Shown: one piece after another, positions 33,261 to 45,004 of the stretch
How the letters are laid out: each line of letters starts with the position of its first letter
Position numbering within the stretch: the first letter of the stretch is position 1
Source: Chloranthus sessilifolius
Taxonomy: Eukaryota > Streptophyta > Magnoliopsida > Chloranthales > Chloranthaceae
Assembly (NCBI GenBank): GCA_021018995.1
Contig: CM037598.1
Location: 50,956,185 to 51,020,184 of the forward strand
DNA length: 64,000 nt
Reading direction: 5' to 3'
Made by a program: the position numbers and the translations under genes
Notes under the pieces: generated by a model
Databases searched by the model: none
What the model saw: only the letters and a program-made list of their open reading frames with translations
Told to the model about the DNA's origin: nothing

Positions 33261-34690
33261 TACACTGACCTCAATTGATTCTGAAGAATGTTTTCATGTT
33301 GATTTATTGGATGAGCTGGTAGAAGGACTTTTCATAATTTTTGCGTGTAAAGATTTCCACAAATGTTAAAGATGCTTGGGGAAATTCTGAAGAAGAAATA
33401 GTTTGTATCTCAAATTCTGAGGAAATAAATGTTGTGCAAGGAACTCATAATCAATCAGCAAGTTTCTCTTCTTGGAAACCTGCTACTCTTCCCCTTCCAC
33501 AAGCTTGACTAAGGTACCTTTTGTTACCTTCTTTTTGACCCACACGATTTAGAAACTAAAATTTGCCGGAAAATTTGAAATATGTGTTTTTAGGAAATCA
33601 TAAATCATTGCCTGCAATTATTTCTTCCTCCCTCACAAAGGAGCAAGAAGAAGAGCGGTTGATAGTTTTGAAAGAACATAGAAGGGCAATTGGCTGGACT
33701 ATTGCTGATTTGGGAGGAATCAGTCCAGCTGTTTGCATGCACAAAATCCATTTGGAAGAAGATGCAAAGCCTTCTAGGGAAATGCAAAGGAGGCTGAACT
33801 CTCATATGCAAGAAGTGGTCATGAAAGGTTGTTAAGTTGTTGGATGCAGGGGTCATTTACCCCATTTCAAATTCAGCTTGGGTGGCACCTACACAGGTGG
33901 TACCTAAGAAATCTGGGATCACTGTTGTAACCTCAGATTCTGGTGAGCTTATGTCAACTAGACAAACAACTGGGTGGAGGGTTTGTATTGATTACAGAAA
34001 ATTAAATGCAATGACCAGAAAAGACCATTTCCCCCTCCCATCATTGATCAGATTTTAGATAAGCTAGCAGGAAAAACTTATTACTGTTTTCTTGATGGTT
34101 ACTCTGGGTACAACCAGATTCCTGTGTACCCACAAGATCAGGAAAAGACCACATTCACTTGCCCTTTTGGCACTTTTGCCTATAGGAGAATGGCTTTTGG
34201 TCTTTGTAATGCTCCTGCTACCTTTCAAAGCTGCATGTATTCCATTTTTTCTGATATGATTGACCAATTTATGGAGATTTTTATGGTTGATTTTTCAATC
34301 TATGGAGACAGTTTTTCCCAGTGTTTACATCATCTCAAATTGGTATTACAGAGATGTGAAGAAACCAATCTAGTTGAGTTGGAAAAGAGTCATTTCATGG
34401 TCACCCAAGGCATTGTCCTTGGCCATGTTATTCTCTACAAAGGGCATTGAGGTGGATGAGCAAAAATTGATTTAATTGCACATTTACCACCTCCCAAAAC
34501 ATTAAACAAATCGAAGTTTTACGGGACATGTCGATTTTCTGAAGGTTCATCAAGGACTTGATAAAATAACCAAACCTCTTTGTCATTTATTGTGTCTCAA
34601 GATGTCCCTTTTGTTTTCAATAATGAATGCATGAAGGCTTTTGAATTCCTAAAAAAGTTTGATTTCAGCTCAATATTGTAGTCTCTAGAT
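33261..34690 (+). pseudogene. Element E reverse transcriptase
   Basis: Pieces NLKYVFLGNHKSLPAIISSS, GWTIADLGGISPAVCMHKI, TTGWRVCIDYRKLNAMTRKD and FGTFAYRRMAFGLCNAPATF. The catalytic block reads EIFMVDFSIYGD, so the first Asp of FMDD is Val. Frameshifts near 33835, 34050 and 34380. Confidence 0.85.
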
Positions 34691-35160
34691 TATTCATTAC
34701 CTTTTGAGCGATGTGTGATGCATCAGTTATGCTTTGGGAGCTGTCCTTGGGAGAGAAAGAGAAGCTGCCTCATGTCATAGCTTATGCCGATAGATCAATG
34801 ATTGATGCACAACTCAATTACACAACAAGCGAGAAGAGCTGCGGCAATTGTTTTGCTTTAGAAAAATTCGAGGTCATATGTCTTGGGTTCACAAATAGTG
34901 GTGTTCATCGACCACTCTTTGAAATACCTTACATGCGAGAAGGACACCAAACCAAGATTAATGGTGGATTCTCCTATTACAGAATTTGATTCTGAGATAA
35001 AAAGATAAAAGGGGTGGAGAATGTGGTGGCGATCACCATCTAGAATTTTAAGCTTCTTTGAGATTGATAGGTGCCTATCAATGAATCTTTCCACGATGAG
35101 CAACTTTTGCCATTAGTGTACACACTCCTTGGTTTGCAAACATAGTCAACTTTTTGGCTC
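34691..35160 (+). pseudogene. Element E RNase H
   Basis: CDASV, KLPHVIAYADRSMIDAQLNY and KLE/KFE-type remnants of ALEKFR; the TDHS box and VENVVADHLSR are visible only across frames. Confidence 0.75.
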
Positions 35161-35190
35161 TTTGGAAGAATTCCTCAACATTGGAATATA

Positions 35191-36375
35191 ATGTATAAAG
35201 ATCTTTTGTTTGCAAAGGTTAAACATTTCATCTGGGAAGATCCTCATCTGTTTAAGAGTTGTGCAGACCAAATAATAAGAAAATGTTTCCCTGTCCAAGA
35301 ATTTCATAGAATACTTTCTATGTGTCATGATCAGGCTTGTGGAGGTCATTTTAGTGGAAACAAAAGCTATGCAAAAGGTTTTGCGGTATGGATTTTATTA
35401 GCCTACACTTTTCAAAGATGCTCTGACAGATTGTAAGTCTTCCATTGAGAAACTCAATGCCTTTACCTATTTTGGTAGTTGAGTTGTTTGATGTTTGGGG
35501 GATAGACTTCATGGGTCCCTTTCCTCCTTCCAATGGGTATAATTTCATTTTAGTAGCTGTGGATTATGTATCCAAATGGATTGAAGCCACAGCCACTAAA
35601 ACAAATGATCACAAAGTGGTTCTTAACTTTCTAAAGGATCACATTTTTTCTAGGTTTGGTTTTCCCAGAGCCATTATCAGTGATGGGGGAAGCCATTTTT
35701 GTAATAAACATTTTGAAACTTTATTAAAAAAATACTCTGTGACTCATAGAGTAGCCACTCCATATCATCCACAAACCCGGTGGACAAGTGGAATTTCCAA
35801 TAGAGAAATCAAACATATTTTGGAAAAAGGCGTGAAGAAGGACAGAAAAGGATTGGTCCTTTAAAATTTGAATGATGCATTATGGGCATACAGGACAGCC
35901 TATAAAACCCCAATTGGTATGTCCCCATTCAGGATGGTCTATGGCAAAGCATGCCATTTACCAGTAGAGTTAGAATATAAAGCTTTATGGGCCATTAAAA
36001 CATTGAGCATGGATCTAACTCTTGTTGGTAATCACGAGAAAGCGCAACTTGCTAGTTGGAGAGCGAGAATGGATGCATACACAAATTCAAGATTGTACAA
36101 AGAAAAGTCAAAACTTTCCATGATAAAATATATTGAAAAGAGTTCACAGCTGGCTCTAAGGTATGGTTATTTAACTCAAAACCTAAGTTTTTCCCAGGAA
36201 AGCTGAGATCCAGATGGGAAGGGCCATACACTGTCATTCAGACAGCCCCTTTGGGAGCTGTTGACATCCTTGATCCAAGTAATGGAAGAATCCTAAAAGT
36301 AAATGGTCAGAGGCTCAAACCATGCATTGAAAATACCGGGGCACATTACGCCCATCTATCATCCGAACCTCAAAA
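35191..36375 (+). pseudogene. Element E integrase
   Basis: HHCC part MYKDLLFAKVKHFIWEDPHL with MCHDQACGGHFSGNK; core [17 protein letters not shown] and [14 protein letters not shown]. At the Glu position compensating one-base changes give [10 protein letters not shown] in the read frame. C-terminal part [20 protein letters not shown] and a shifted GPY/F region, then [13 protein letters not shown]. Confidence 0.85.
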
Positions 36376-36456
36376 ATCGATGGTAGATAAGCATGTATTT
36401 ATTTCATAGTTTTGCTTAGTTTCTTTATTTCTGTTTTTATTCCTGATTTGTCTCTT

Positions 36457-36640
36457 TTCGCATGGTTTAAATATGCTCCAAGATAATTCGCAAAGCAATA
36501 ATTCTCTTTTCTCATAGTTCAATTTACTTTTCGCATAGACTCTGGATTGGTAGAAGCGCTTTCGAAAGCAAGATTTGCTTTTCAAATAGTTAGATTCAAG
36601 CTATTCTTTTGAAAAGATGTTTACAGCGATTAACTTTTGA
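36457..36640 (+). promoter_or_regulatory. Family I CpG-motif array between integrase and ORF2 (E)
   Basis: TTTTCGCATGG, ATTCGCAAAG, TTTTCGCATAG and CTTTCGAAAGC: the LTR motif again, more decayed than in B. Confidence 0.6.
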
Positions 36641-36717
36641 ATGGTACTAATGCCATTCGATTGTAAAAAGTTTTGGAACTTTTGAAAACTTATAAAGAAC
36701 TGCGAAATTAACTCGAG

Positions 36718-36730
36718 TATATTTAAACCC
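36718..36730 (+). promoter_or_regulatory. Putative ORF2 core promoter (E)
   Basis: TATATTTAAACCC, about 290 bp upstream of the ORF2 ATG; equivalent to 10018-10029 in B. Confidence 0.5.
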
Positions 36731-37016
36731 TTTGAAGTAGGGTTTCATATTCAAAACTAGAAGCGACTGTTCACGGAAACCCCATTTCTTTCTTTCCTTG
36801 CATAATTTGAGAAGCTTGCTACATTTTCTTCACCTTTGTTCGATCATTTGAGTTTTGAGAAGGATTTTAGCTTCTGATCGGGGATTTACGCAAGCAAACA
36901 ACTTCGTTCAATTAAAACCCTAGATCTCCGTATTTTCTGCACATTCTCTCTGTTTATCATTTAAAAATTTTCAATTTGTGACATCTGCATTGTGGGCATT
37001 TCATACATCAATTTGA

Positions 37017-39574
37017 ATGGGAAGCGAGAAAATCAATGGCCATGTTCCCAAAATCCTCTGCTAAGAAAGTTAGCAAACCTACCCCCAAGGGAAAAGCCAA
37101 AACTTCAGCCAAAAGAAAACTATCTATGAATAAAGCGGGTAGGGTGGAGAAAGGGAAGAAAGTGTGGCCTGAGGAACCCATCCCAACTTGCTAGTCACGA
37201 GCAGAGCTTCCTCCTGCCCTATACATTTGGTACTGCCAAACCCATTCATTGAAGCTCGAAGTTAATTCTGAGCATTGTTGATGAAACTTTTTTAAACAAA
37301 CCATGCAGTGCTATCTTTAAGATACATAAGGAAGCCGCACTGCAATATCCTTACCCTTTGCCAGAGAAATTTTACCCACGAATGGTGAAGTTATGGTACC
37401 AAAACCTAATTAAGGTCACTGAAAGAGATGCTGATGTTCCTACCCTGGTTATCTTTTTTGATGATTGCGATCTTATGGTCACATTTGAAGACATAGGGAA
37501 TGCTTTGGGGATACCCTTCCAATTTGATCCTGCTGGGCCAGTGGCTGCACCAGAAACAACCTCCTTTAGAGAAATGGCTGCACATTTAACCCAAGGAATT
37601 GTGGGCCTTGGGCATCCATCATGAGAGAGACCTAGCCCCCAATTTCTATTGATGGACTCCATTTTGAGGGAATTTTTATGTTCAGACACGAAAGAGGAGA
37701 ACACCAATTCTAGAGGCTCTTTTTCATTTTTCTAAGGCGATTTTCAATGCTCCGATGTTAATTTTGAAGCCATGGTGATATTAGTGCCAAGTTGAAAAAG
37801 GAGGCAGAAATTTTTGGTAGATTGATCACGACCCTCCTCGAGCCAAGTTTGACATTGATAATGAGGAGCCATTGAGTCATTGCTCCTCACAATTTTGGGA
37901 AAAAAGGCTTGGACTACAAGCCAAGCCATCTTGTGAAGAATGAGAGGAAGGTGAACACACTGCACTGCAAGTAATGAACACACTTTTTGAACACCTGCAG
38001 TTCCCTTAGAACCGATTTTGCCAGAACCTGTGGTGACCAGCTCTTTAGCTGCACCACTTCTCGCGACTGCTAGACCACTGTGACCTCTTTAGCTGCACCA
38101 CTTCTCTCGACTCTGCGAGACCACAGCTCTTTAGTGCACCACTTCTCACTGCCAAACCACCTGGTGACCAGCTCTTTATTGCCTCTATTGTTGAAGAAAC
38201 TTTCCTTCCCATGGTGACCACTCTTCACGCACCAATTTTTGAGGAAGTTGGCCTTTCACCCTCCTCCCTATTCCAGCCACCACTTCACCTATCCCACTGT
38301 CCCATCTCCCATACCTCCATTATTCCAATTAATGATTCCCCTACACCAACCACTCCAACCATACTCACACCACCAATTTCTCCCACCAATGCCCATGTTT
38401 TAGTAGCAGATTTTATTGCCCCATCTCCTGCACTCTCCTCCCAAAACCCTCAAATTCACCGCCATTCACACACACCTGAAGTATCCCATACACCTGAACC
38501 TGAGCCTTTCACTACAGAGGCTTATTCTTCCTTAATGGGATCTATTTTTGAAACCATGGGACTTGAACCTACCCCTATACCTGACCCTCATCATTTCACC
38601 CATTTACTTACTTCCCCCTTTACAGCCCTTGCACCTCCACCCTCCACTTAGCTTGTACCTGCCTCGCTATGCCCACCTCTCCCCCACCTGCCTCTATTAC
38701 CCAAATACTTGCCTACCTCCAATCCATCCAAGCCCAACTCCAAATCAACACCGAAAACCAGTCTGTGACCAATGACCTACTCCAAACCTTAGCCTCCACG
38801 TCACTCACAACCACCATTACCCCTTTACCTACTGTTTATTCCCATGCTACCCAAACTAAACCAGAGGTAGTATCGGTTGATCTGCCCACCCCCACCACTA
38901 CTTCCCATGCTACCCAAACTGAACCAGAGGTAGTATTGGTTGATCACCCACCCACCACTCGCCCATGCAACCCAAAGCTGAACACAAGTCCCTCTGGTGG
39001 CATCCCTTCACCACTCCCCACTTTCATTGAGCAAGCCACTCGGGACCGACCACAAGTCCTCCTTCTGGACACTTCTTCTTCCCCTCCCACAGCTGGGACA
39101 CCTTTGGTCCCCTACCATTCCATTCCCCTTCCCCGATTTGCCTCCCTCAGAAGAGCCATGGAAGAAAATCCTTATATCTGCAGAGATGTTCTAAAAGGGG
39201 TAGCTGATTTACAAGCCTACATTCGAACCCCTTATGAAAACTAGATTCGAAAGGTAGAGTTATTTAGGAAATTTGAGAGAGAGAAAATGAAGGACTTGCT
39301 GGGTCAAACCTTTCAGATGGTTAGGAGCGACCAGCACAAGGTGACCATGTTACAAGCACAGCTTGACCAAGAAAAGCTGAAGACCACTAGACTTGGCAAG
39401 TACATTGGCCTCACCAAAAAGATAAAATCAGAGGAATACACTGAGCTGCAAAACACAATCCAGGAGAAGGCTCAATCAAGTTCGAGACTCAATCGATTCC
39501 ATTCGATTCGAAGGTGACTCCAGTTCTGAGCCAATTGAACCAACTTATGATACAGATTTTGACCCAGTTATTAG
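37017..39574 (+). pseudogene. Element E ORF2, broken
   Basis: Homologous to the B ORF2: SSAKKVSKPTPKGKAKTSAK, LPEKFYPRMVKLWYQNLIKV, FDDCDLMVTFEDIGNALGIP, then a degraded repeat region (38.03-38.20 kb), a Pro/Thr-rich middle with two SHATQT[KE]PEVV motifs (38.85-38.94 kb), IPLPRFASLRRAMEENPYICR, coiled-coil-like region MKDLLGQTFQMVRSDQHKVT, and an acidic tail in shifted frame. Ends near the TAG at 39572. Many indels. Confidence 0.75.
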
Positions 39575-39730
39575 ATCACATTGTACTTATCTGTGTTATG
39601 AGTTTGTAATATAAAATTCTGGTTTTTCTGTGAAATTACTATGCATTTATGTTCTTTCTTTTTGTCATTATATATTTTTTTTTATTGCTTCTTTTCTTTG
39701 CTTTGGACCAGTGCGGACCCTGCTCCCCTT

Positions 39731-39743
39731 AGGTTTGGGGGTG
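39731..39743 (+). other. Second, internal PPT-like tract (E)
   Basis: AGGTTTGGGGGTG followed by TGTGGCAG, identical to the terminal PPT at 41307-41319. Confidence 0.75.
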
Positions 39744-41306
39744 TGGCAGAAATGTCAATAATTGAGTTAATATCAATGCAGCTTATGATAAGTGGAATTT
39801 TTGAAAATGAAGTATACTCACACCTGCTGTTTTGAAAAATAAGGAAGTTAAAATTTTTTAAATTGATTTCTAGTGTAATTCTAATACTTTCATGAAGTGA
39901 ATGTCAGGAAATTTCTAAAAGAAAATTGATGTTTTAGTAAACCTAAAAAGAGAGAAAACAGTGATGATATACTTCAGGAATTTGATAAAAAAACCATATC
40001 CAGTGAGATTTGGGCCTGCTGAAATGTATTCTTTGGAGGTATGAATTGACAATTTTTTCTGGTCTAGGGACCGTTTGAACCTGCTTGTTTTTACTAGAAG
40101 TTACACATATCCAAATTGAAATAATTTGATAGCACTCGTGATATTAAAGACATGATGTAAGACCTCCTTTTGGACAGTTTGAACCTTACAAAGCCCCACC
40201 TTGTGAAACTGCCCTTGATACACACCATTTGAGCTGTACACATCCAAGATTCCTTTGAAACCTCATCCAATAAACCTCATCAACTTCATTTAGCCTAACC
40301 CTCACTCCGAGAAGTCAGAAGATAAAGGGAAGGAAGCTGAAGAAAGGAGAGTTGGGTATTAGTTTGGTAAAAAGAAAAATAATTGAAGGCAATGATGTAT
40401 CAGCAGAAGAAGTGTGACATTCCAGTCAATGCCATTTTGAAAAAAATAAAAAAAAATAGAGAAGTCATTTCATTGGAAGTTTGAAAAAGAAAGAGAAAAA
40501 GATAGCCACTTTGGCTCTGAAAATTCAAAGAAGAAGATGAAATTGTGCTGAAATAAAGAAGGTGTCCATACCACCTCCTTACCTTGACTGACTTCCCAAT
40601 TTCGAACTCCATTACACCCCTTTATTCTTGATAAATTTCACCCATAAGCCACTTTACAATCCAAGTTAAAGTCCTTACTGATCAATGATGGATTGAGCTG
40701 TCACATGGAGATAAGGATTTGGGTAATCTATGGTGAAAAGAGCAGTGAATACAGAACCAAAAAGCAATGCCAATGCTCATGCTTACAGTCCTATTTGTGA
40801 GCTGTAACTGCTCTTGAGCCGTGTGAAATAGTACAACCCTCTTACTTGCATGTTGAGTGAAAACCTGGTGAGAGTTGGGTTTGAAATCGACTTATTTGGG
40901 GTAACATCAAAGCTGGATTCTCAAATAGAAGGCAAGCTGTTCATTAATTTTTCTTGTAAATAACTCTTCGACACAAATTGAGTGAATGGTAAAAGGAATT
41001 ACAATAGAATTTCAGTTTTGAACTGATGTTTTCTTGAGGATCCTCTTATAACTTGACTGATACAGGTGTGAATAATTTGATTGGATGAAAGTCTGTTTTA
41101 ACATAACTGCATTGATCTTAACTGATTTATTGGAGAAGTTTGTGGGTACCTTCACTGAAAACCCCCAGGAGACTTCACTCCTCCACTAGGGATCACCTAG
41201 GGGTTTAAAAGGCTTGTTGCATATGCTAAATTCAACTGTGCTCCCTACAAAAGTGGCTTTTTACTTTATTTTTAATTTTGTCTTTGCTCAGGGACTAGCA
41301 AAGATT
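39744..41306 (+). other. Element E 3' non-coding region
   Basis: 1.56 kb between the two PPT-like tracts, no supported gene; conserved stem-loop block at 41145-41275. Confidence 0.7.
41145..41275 (+). other. Conserved 3' block with two stem-loops (E)
   Basis: Hairpins AGGAG/CTCCT with loop ACTTCA (41167-41182) and CTAGG/CCTAG with loop GATCA (41186-41200), then GGGGTTTAAAAGGC. Matches B and C closely. Confidence 0.68.
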
Positions 41307-41319
41307 AGGTTTGGGGGTG
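41307..41319 (+). other. Element E polypurine tract
   Basis: AGGTTTGGGGGTG directly before the TGTTGAG start of the 3' LTR. Confidence 0.92.
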
Positions 41320-43179
41320 TGTTGAGAACTGAAAAATACCATTTTTCACCCCTTAACTTGAGTCTTGATAGACCTTTGAGAGAACTAAATAAGTGTTTTA
41401 AGTGCTTGTGTTGTAGCTAACAATAAAGATAGGCTTAACCATAAAAGCAGCGTAAAAGTGCCAAAAAGATGACAGCCCATGTCAATCCAAAGGAAGAAAG
41501 AGAAGAAACAACCTCACTAGCTGTTGGAAGGTCTGAATTGAAGAGGTAAAGACCTGGTCTCAACCCAGAGAAGAAGTATGGAGTAATTCGAACAGAAAAA
41601 TGCACTACAGAGTACTTTTCGCAAAGAACCTGAACTGTTCGCAAAGAACCTGAAACTCTGCGAAAAGAATAAAAACTCCAGGCTTAAGCTTTCGAAGAGC
41701 ATCTGAACACTTCGAAGAGATGATTTACCTTTTTGAAAAGAAGAAAACTCAATTCGAACAGAACCAGAACCTTGCGAAAAGAGCTTCAGGAGTTACAACA
41801 CCTTGCGAAAAGCCCCCTAAACTTTGCGAAAAGGTATTCTTGAGGTTCTCAGCTTTTGCAAGGGCAATTCAGTAATCTATTTCATGCGTCCCAATGCATT
41901 TAAAAACCTAGGGACATTCCAGAGGATTCTAAGCATGAAGCGAACGCATATTCCACCCCACGTGAGCACCCAGAGATGAAATAACTTGGCGGGAACTTCT
42001 AGAAACTCTAACAAATTTTCAAAATGCATAATAGAATTGATGCCTTTTTCACCTGATTGGTTGAACCAGATCGAGGAATTCTGATTGGCCAGAACAGATT
42101 TGGATCCTCGGGCTTAAACACCATTGGTCAATACAGATCTGAGCACCTCTGATTGGTTGATACACATCTGAGCTGGACTTGGGGAAAACTATAAATAGAG
42201 GAACCATTTGCCCAATTGGGGCATCTAGATTTTGAGTTTCATTCCTATTCCCCCATTTCCAAATCAGATAGTTTATCTGAAATCCCTGTAATAGCTTCAC
42301 TTTGACTTGCAATTGGGAGATGTGAGACATTTCTGTAATTCAAAAGAGAGTTGTATTCAAGACTACAAATCTGAGAGCTGTTTAAGCTGTGCTCTGTAAT
42401 TGTAATGGTGGATTTGAAAAGGTTGTTGTAAATCGTATATTCTCAATTAGACTCATGTTAAGGGTTCCCTCTGATCTCCTTATTGCATTAGACTCCTTTA
42501 GATTTACTGTTTTTCATGCAATTTCCCTTGATTCATTAATCCTGTGAGAATTAGTGTTGGTAACCTAATCTCTCACGGCATTTGTAGTGATGCTTCTTGT
42601 TCTAAACTAAGGCTTTGGATTAAAAACTATTGGATGGTTTGTGGCCATTAAAGTGGACAGACCATAGCCATAAGCTTAAACCTAATCCTTAAATTAGATT
42701 TATTTCTCATACATCTGCGCTTGTAGCCAGATGAAGATTGGATCATCTCTCCGTTGAGCTGCAGTCGTTCTCATTAGTTTTCAAGGACCAAATCAAAGTT
42801 AGATATTACTTCTCCATTTTTTATATAAGTTTACCTCAAACGTTTCCCCAACTCGGATCTGGATCACTTAGTTTAATTTTTACTTTTATCATTTAGTTAA
42901 TGTGACAAATTCAACCTCCCATCTTATGTGCTTTCTAGATAGGATAAGAGGCCAGATTTGGTAGCTCATATCTGGAGGTTTATCTTGCATTTTAGACAAA
43001 TTCTCTGTGGGCGATCTTTCACTCACTTACATTTAAAACTTGCTACAATTGGCCCTGATCTTGCAGGCTAATTCACTTCTACCTGTGCTAATATTTCTTT
43101 ATTTTTTTCAGTATAATTGAGCAGTTGCAAACCTGTTTTCAAAACACACATAAATCAAGCACACTAAGAAGCAACAACA
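41320..43179 (+). repeat. Element E 3' LTR
   Basis: 1860 bp, near-identical partner of 28927-30757; TATA box at 42190-42198. Confidence 0.96.
41589..41827 (+). promoter_or_regulatory. Family I CpG-motif array, E 3' LTR (best-phased copy)
   Basis: CpG cytosines at 41589, 41620, 41640, 41661, 41693, 41713, (41734, decayed to TG), 41755, 41775, 41816 and 41827. Steps 31, 20, 21, 32, 20, 21, 21, 20, 41, 11: all close to whole multiples of 10.35 bp, 23 turns in 238 bp. Motif TTCG[CA]A[AG]AG or its reverse. Confidence 0.8.
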
Positions 43180-43184
43180 CCAGA

Positions 43185-44723
43185 CCTTAGGGTTGTGATG
43201 GCATTGGCTCCCTCAAAACTTGAGAAACCTTCTCCAATCGAATATTAGCCCTTAGGGTTGGCCATTGGCTGGCTTGGCAACCCGCCCTCTTCTCTTTTGG
43301 CCAAGGAATTGGATATTTGGCCTAGTTGTTCTTCCATTTTCTTTATGCTTTGACTGTTATAAGTCACAGTCTGAGTCAAGACTCCAAGTCTTTGCAATGA
43401 GGTCAAACCTGGTCCTCGAAAGAAGCATTTTGGGGCTAAGGTGGGGGAACTACCAAGTAATTTTGCTGCTGGGGCAGCTGTTGATGCTGGAAATTTGACC
43501 TTGGGACATATCCCTGGTTAAATTGCTACAGTGGCCTTTGAGGTAAGGCCAATATCTGTTGTGGCTGCATGTAATTGTCTTGTCTCCACCTCAAATTTGG
43601 GTGGTCTCTCCACTGGTAACAAGTATTTTGGTGCTGGTATCCAAATGGCTATTTGTTGTAGCCAACAGATTGTTGCTGGCCAAATGATTGGGCAGCAGCA
43701 GCTTGTTCCATCACATACTCAGAATATTGCCCTGTAGATGGGCACTCTTCCACTGTGTGTTGTGGAGATTGGCATATCAGACATGCCTCCATTACTTGTG
43801 CAGCCAATCTGGGTTGCACCACAGTTAATAGTTTATCAAACTTATTAGAAAGATTGGCCATCTGCATTCTCAGGTCATTATTCCCAGTTACTTCATACAT
43901 CTTTCCTTTGAAAGTTTCAGCAAGTCCCATTTTAGGAGGAGGCTCTTGAACAGTTCTTGACAAGGACATCTTGTGGAAAGGATTTTCACTGATGTCCTCG
44001 AACAACTCCAATGCCTCATTAGTTGTTTTGTGCATGCAAGTTCCACCACAAGAGGCATCTACCATGTCTCTGCTTTTCTCATCAATCCCATTATAGAAGC
44101 TCTGGATAAGCTGCCAGACAGGGATCTTGTGGTGGGGACATTGTTTGACCATCTCCTTAAATCTGTCCCATGCTTGATTAAAATCCTCAGTTGGGGATTG
44201 GGTAAAAGCAAGTATTGCTTTCCTCAACTGGCTGGTTTTTTTCTCTGGGAAGAATTTAGTTAAAAATCTTGTTTGGAGGTCTTTCCAAGAAGTGATCTTT
44301 GTTGTTTGGGAGTAGCTAACGGTCTTGTACATCCTTTAGGGAGAAAGGAAAGAGCCTTAATCAAGTGGCTTCTGATCCCAAACCAGCAAAGGAGAATGTT
44401 GTGCACAGGGCCAAGAATTGGTCAATGTGCTTGTAAGGGTCTTCCTTGCTGAGCCCATAGAAAGAGGGAAGCATTTGGATGATGGAGGTTTTAATCTCAT
44501 AGTTTCCCTGAACATCTGGGAATTGAATGCTGAATGGGAAATTATAATCATCAGGAGCAATCAATTCCTTCAATGTTCTGGGTTGCTCTTCACCCATGCC
44601 TGCTGTCTCAATTTCAGTAAGGATCTCAACTGTGGTGTGTCTGAGCCTTCTTGGTCCTCTGCCCCTTTCTATCTCAAGGTTAGGAGGCTCTAATGTGGGA
44701 CTGAGGGATCTCCTTCCTAACAT
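43185..44723 (-). pseudogene. Element C gag, right of the E insertion
   Basis: ATG at 44723 (MLGRRSLSPTLEPPNLEIE). Open to 44361, then a frameshift near 44340; the second half (43649-44332) has KITSWKDLQTRFLTKFFPEK, FNQAWDRFKEMVKQCPHH and the intact zinc knuckle CLICQSPQHTVEEC. The end runs through Gln-rich sequence and AKREEGGLPSQPMANPKG to ITTLRSG, where E cuts it at 43184. Confidence 0.87.
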
Positions 44724-45004
44724 GCACACACACAAAAAGCAGGGAAGACTACTTGCAGACACATTGCAATTAAAAAAATTACAACTATCCTAATCAACTG
44801 CTACAGAATTTTCAAAGGAGAAATAGACTGAGTTTTTGAGGGTTAGAGAAGTGCAAACAAAGATAGCTAGACTCCCAGTGCAGTTCAACTTTCCGTCTCT
44901 GCTACTGTCCAGATCTAGGGTCACAAGTACCAGTTATTCACAAGTACAACTACGAAAGAATAAAAAAAATACAAAAATCTAGGGTCTACTAATAGATCAA
45001 GATT
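44724..45004 (-). other. Element C 5' leader
   Basis: About 280 bp between gag and PBS; no gene seen. Confidence 0.6.

Larger units (their letters stand above)
28927..43179 (+). mobile_element. Element E: full-length family I Athila-like element
   Basis: 14,253 bp in plus orientation: LTRs 28927-30757 and 41320-43179, tRNA-Asp PBS, gag, pol, ORF2, two PPT-like tracts, perfect 5-bp target duplication. It is inserted in the gag-pol frame of element C. The LTRs are highly similar, yet pol and ORF2 (about 32.2-38.2 kb) carry dense small indels. Confidence 0.95.
28922..43184. repeat. Target duplication CCAGA around element E
   Basis: CCAGA at 28922-28926 and at 43180-43184, directly abutting the TG and CA ends of E. 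Confidence 0.95.
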
